Source: Ceratopteris richardii (taxonomy: Eukaryota; Streptophyta; Polypodiopsida; Polypodiales; Pteridaceae). From it: a stretch of DNA of 64,000 nt. The notes under the pieces were generated by a model, which saw only the letters and a list, made by a program, of their open reading frames with translations, made no database searches and had not been told where the DNA came from. The position numbers were made by a program, and so were the translations under genes. The stretch is from the NCBI GenBank assembly GCA_020310875.1, contig CM035423.1:132419138-132483137 (forward strand), read 5' to 3'. Position 1 is the first letter of the stretch. Each line of letters opens with the position of its first letter. This document shows, in pieces, positions 59,427 to 64,000 of the stretch.

Positions 59427-61708
59427 GACTTAGGTCTTATTCACCATCTGTTATTTCTGGCATATAAGCTTAAACATAGCTTTTCTTGTTATGAGGACTA
59501 CTGTGATATGATCATTTTCTGTATGTTCATTTACTCATGAGATAAATATTAATCAAGGTCTCCCTGACATCGAAAGTATATTGTCATAGTTATGTAGGGC
59601 ATTGGGATTGTTTCTGTTGGAACTACATGTGTGAGTTATGTACACTTGTTATGATTGTGTTATAGCGTTACAGATCTTGTTCATGATTTAGTTTCTATAA
59701 ACGTTTACATTCTATAGCATAGGAACGTTTCTTTTGGTTAAGGGTTAGTGATTATATTTTTGAACTTCAAATTACATTTTAATTCAGGTATATATGCCTG
59801 TACTTCAAAATGTATGTGTGTTTGTATTTTGTACTTTTCGTGTGTAACTTGAGATGAGCTTAAACTTGCAGAGGTATTTATACTTTGATGGAGGTATCAT
59901 GCTTAACTTAAATTAAAATCTTCATGTGTGAGCTATTTATCTTATCATAAGATTGTGTAATAGGATTGCAATTATATTTTAGGGTGAATCAGGGGCTTGC
60001 GTTTATTCATTCTGTTATATAATTACAAATGTTATGTTATCTAAAGAGTTTCAACACCTTTTTGATTGATCATGTCAATGTGAAGGAATGAATTCAAGTA
60101 TTTCCCTGCTTTTTTTGTTTGAAAATTTATTATTATGATTTGTCCATATTGACTTTCGATGCACTGCAAGGTAATTTTGGAATGGGATTCCGCTGTATAG
60201 TGGGCACAGTACGTACAGATTCCTCTATGATCAGTATTGTTTTTGCTTGTTTGTTTTTGAAGTAAGTTTTTTATACTTTTTATTTGAATTGGCAGATAAT
60301 TTCAAAGATGTTTGTCCAGCAGTTGCACACAGTTATAGGCCTTTCAGGTGCCCACTTTCTTTGACTTAGACTTGAAAGGTTGCCGATCTATCTGGCTCTG
60401 CTGTTTTGAAGGTATTACGTTATTACTGTCTAGCAGTCTCATGTTATTTATCTTTTATGCATGTCTATCTGCATTATTATTGTGTACGTTACACTTATTA
60501 TGTTTTTCATGATTATCTACATCATGTTGCAGTGCATAATTTGAGTGTGCATCATCTGCAGCTCCATTATTCATGGTGTTGATGATTGTGCATATCCTAT
60601 TATGTACAACATGGGTTACACAAAATGTGCATATAATAAAAGTGCGCAGAAAGAGCTTGAATTGATGCTTTTCGGTGTACTAGATGCCCAGGCAACGACT
60701 GGGTGCTGGATCAGAGTGAGTAGAGAGCAAATAATTATCCAAAAGTGAATGAATTTATGGATAATGGTCATATTCACTTTTGTTGACAAGCGATCAAAAT
60801 ACTTTTTATAGATGCCCAGGCAACGACTGGGTGCTGGAGCAGAGTGAGTAGAGAGCAAATAATTATCCAAAAGTGAATGAATTTATGGATAATGGTCATA
60901 TTCACTTTTGTTGACAAGAGATCAAAGTACTTTTTATATTTTTGAACTTCAAATTACATTTTAATTGATGTATATATGCTGTACATCGAAATGTATGTGT
61001 AACTTAAGGTGTGATCATGTCAATGTGAAGGAATGAATTCCAGTATTTTCCTGCTTTCTTGTTTGAAAATCTATTATCATTATTTGTGCATATTTACTTT
61101 TGAAGCACTGCAAGGTATTTTTGAAATGTCTATTCCAATTTATTGAGCTGTATAGTAGGCACATTTTTCTTGTTTGTTTCTTGAAGTAAGGTTTTTATAC
61201 TTTTTTTTATTTGAATTGGCAGATAACTTCAAAGATGTTTGTCCAGCAGTTGCACACAGTTTCAGGCCTTTGGGGTGCCAACTTTGGTTGCTGCTCTATC
61301 TGCCTGCTGTTTTGAAGGTATAACATTATTAGTGTCCAGGATTCATCTCATGTTGTTTATAGTTTGTGTTTCTATTTGCATTATTATTTTGTACGTTGCA
61401 CTTATTATGTTTTTCATGATGATCTACAATCATGTTGCAGTGCATAACTTGAGTGTGCACCATGTGCAGCTCCATTATCCATTGTTTTGATAATTGTGCG
61501 TTTTCTATTATGTGCAACATGGGTTAACACAAAATACGCATGAATAAAAGTGCACAGAAAGAGCTTGAATTGATGCTCTTGGGTGTCATAGATGCTCAGC
61601 CAAGGACTCGGTGCTGGAGAAGAGAGAGTAGAGGGGAAATAATTATCCAAAAGTGAATGGATTTTTGGATAATGGTCATATTCACTTTTGTTGGCAAGAG
61701 TAAAACAG

Positions 61709-61972
61709 TCAAGAGGCCTCATACTTTGTGTTCTTATGCCACCGAGTCCAGACACCACGCAATCGTTTCTTAGCACACTGCTTGCAACATTGTAGCTGAT
61801 ATGAGAAAAGCTGCTGGAAGTTTTTGGTGGTCCAGTAAAGTTGAGGAGGAAGTGGAATCCTCCTTTTCCTTATGAAGACGACAAAGAATATGACAACAAT
61901 GGATGAAGGCACACTCAAGATATTGATGAAGAAACGCTTCCTGGTGTCGGGGCCTCTGTGGCATATCAACAC
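61709..61972 (-). pseudogene. TIR-motif relic, subunit 8
   Basis: Second copy of the subunit 4 relic, identical in the 88-codon frame, starting MLICHRGPDTRKRFFINIL. Confidence 0.55.
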
Positions 61973-63889
61973 GACTTAAGCCTGTTTCATCATCTGTTCT
62001 CTCTGGCATATAAGCTTAAAAACATAGCATTTCTTGTCATGAGCACTACCGTGATATGATAATTATCTGTATGTTCATTTATTCATGACATAAATATTAA
62101 TAAAAGTCTCCCTGACATCGAAATTATATTGTAATTGAATAAGAAAGATGATAATAAAACATCAGTATGTGTATGGAAAATCAAATAGTTATCATTTATT
62201 TAAGACGAGGATTGGATGAGTTCTCTGTTAAGAAAGTACCTGTATCGGACTTACTCTGTCAATGTAAGAAGACATGCTTTGTAAATAAAACTTGAAAATT
62301 CGAGTTCCATGGCTTATCTAAGGAATTATGTCTTCAAATCTATGTACGGTTCATTTCAAATGTACTAGGAATTATGTCTTCAAATCTATGTGCGCTTCAT
62401 TTCAAATGTACTATGAGTATTGTCACATGATGTTGGGTCTCTAAGATTTCTCTCTTCTCACTCTAGCGTATTATCACCCATTCTGCCAAACTCTTAGTTA
62501 TGTAGGGCATTGGGATTGTTTCTGTTGGAACCACTACAGATTTTGTTCACGAGGTAGTTTCTGTAAACGCTTATCTTGTATAGCATAGGAGCTTTTGTTT
62601 TGGTGAAAGGTTAGTGATTATATTTTTGAACTTGAAATTACATTTTAATTTATGTCTATATGCTGTACTTAGAAATGTATCTCTGTTTGTGTTTTGTTTT
62701 TCTTGTGTGCAACTTGAGACGAACTTAAATTTGCAGAGGTATTTACACTATGATTGACGTATCATGCTGAACTTAAAATCTTTATGTGTGAGCTATTTAT
62801 CTTATCTCAATATTGTATAGTAGGATTGCAATTTCGTTTTAGGGTGAATCAGGGGCTTGACTGGATTCATTCTGTTATATAATTACAAATGTTGTATTAT
62901 CAAAGGATTTTTAACACCTTTTCATCGATCATCCCAATGTGTAGGAATGAATTCAAGTATTTCCCAACTTTGTGCTTGAAAATATATTTTGTGCATATTA
63001 ACTTTTGATGCACTGCAAGGTATTTTTGGAATGGGATTCCAATCTTCTGAGCTGTATAGTAGACCCAGTATGTGTAGATTCCTTAATGGTCCGTATTGTT
63101 TTTTCTTGTTTGTTTCTTGAAGTTTTTTATTTCTTTCATTTGAATTGGCAGATAATTTCAAAGAGGTTTGTCCAGTAGTTGCACACAGTTCTTCAAGGTT
63201 ACCCACTTTCTTTGACTTACAGCTGGAAGGTTGCTGTTCTATCCGGCTGCTGTTTTGAAGGTTTGGCATTATTAGTGTCTAGCATTCCCATGTTTTTTAT
63301 CTTTTATGCGTTACTATCTGCATGATTATTGTGTACATTACACTTGTTATGTTTTCCATGATTATCTACAATCATGTTGCAGTGCATAATTTGAGTGTGC
63401 ATCACATGCAGCTTCATTATCCATCGTGTTGATGATTGTGCATTTTCTAATATCTGCAACATGGGTTACACAAAATATGCATGAACAAAGTGCACAGAAA
63501 GAGCTTGAATTGATGCTCTTGGGTGTTCTACATGCCCAGGCAAGCACTGGGTGCTGGAGGAGAGAGAGTAGAGAGCAAATAATTATCAGAATGTGAATGG
63601 ATTTATGGATAATGGGCATATTCACTTTTGTTGACAAGAGCCCAAAGTACTTATGAAGTTGATGTGCTAATGAGTAAAACAGTAGGAGAGGCCTCATACT
63701 TTGTGTCCTTATGCCATCGAGTCCAGAACCAAGCACTCATTTCTTAGCACACTGTTTGCAACATTGTAGCTGGGATGAGAAAAGCTGCATGAAGTTTTTG
63801 GTGGCCCAGTACAGTTAAGCAGGAAGTGGGATTCTCGGTTTCCTTTTGAAGAGGACAAAGAATATGACAACAATGCATGAAGGCACACT

Positions 63890-63931
63890 CAAGATATTGA
63901 TGAAGAGGTGCTTCCTTGTGTGAGGGCCTCT
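63890..63931 (-). pseudogene. TIR-motif relic, subunit 9 (weak)
   Basis: Second copy of the subunit 5 relic, RGPHTRKHLFINIL on the minus strand. Confidence 0.4.
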
Positions 63932-64000
63932 GGCATACCTAGACTCAAGTCTGTTTCATCATCTGTTATCTCTGGCATATAAGCTTAAACAGAGCTTTTC

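Overview
The window looks like a repeat-rich intergenic stretch of a large plant nuclear genome. Ty1/copia and Ty3/gypsy elements are nested in each other. There are LTR features typical of plants (a tRNA-iMet-type primer site, AAGGGGGAAG/GGGGGG purine tracts), a chromodomain-type gypsy integrase, tRNA-derived SINEs, a piece of 5S-rRNA-like sequence and relics of a TIR resistance-gene motif. The TIR motif has the form CHRGPDTRK, which I recall more from gymnosperms and mosses than from flowering plants, so a gymnosperm is my best guess, with low confidence. I find no intact host protein-coding gene, no tRNA or rRNA gene, and nothing prokaryotic.

Layout. 1-650 is a 69-bp minisatellite with a decayed CGCG core. 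651-5889 holds two minus-strand copia relics (B and A) and a 5S-like fragment. 5890-16640 is a minus-strand gypsy relic (F) that received a plus-strand copia (C, 5974-10511) in its LTR and a young non-autonomous LTR element (G, 12918-15819) between its RNase H and integrase regions. 16641-20450 is another gypsy relic (H, plus), followed by a glutamine-rich/coiled-coil coding relic. 20870-24900 holds minus-strand gypsy fragments. 25150-32038 is a plus-strand gypsy (E, same family as F) split by a minus-strand copia (D, same family as C, 27803-31564) with a clear TTTAT target duplication. 32040-33360 is a gypsy fragment (J). 33831-40973 is a chromodomain gypsy (L) whose gag-protease segment is tandemly duplicated. 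40975-46440 holds more minus-strand gypsy (K) with an LTR-like block of 195-bp repeats. 46500-49000 is mostly featureless apart from one well-bounded SINE (47954-48251).

49000-64000 is the most unusual part. It is a two-level repeat array. Nine diverged subunits each carry a short minus-strand TIR-domain motif, and downstream of the motif modules a repeated plus-strand exon/intron-like signature recurs. Four consecutive subunits form a 7.3-kb unit present twice at about 99% identity, and both copies begin at a long (GA)n run. This looks like recent unequal exchange at a microsatellite in a cluster of resistance-gene debris.

The LTR elements are described as fossils. Their parts are placed by recognisable domain motifs, and nothing here is claimed to be functional.
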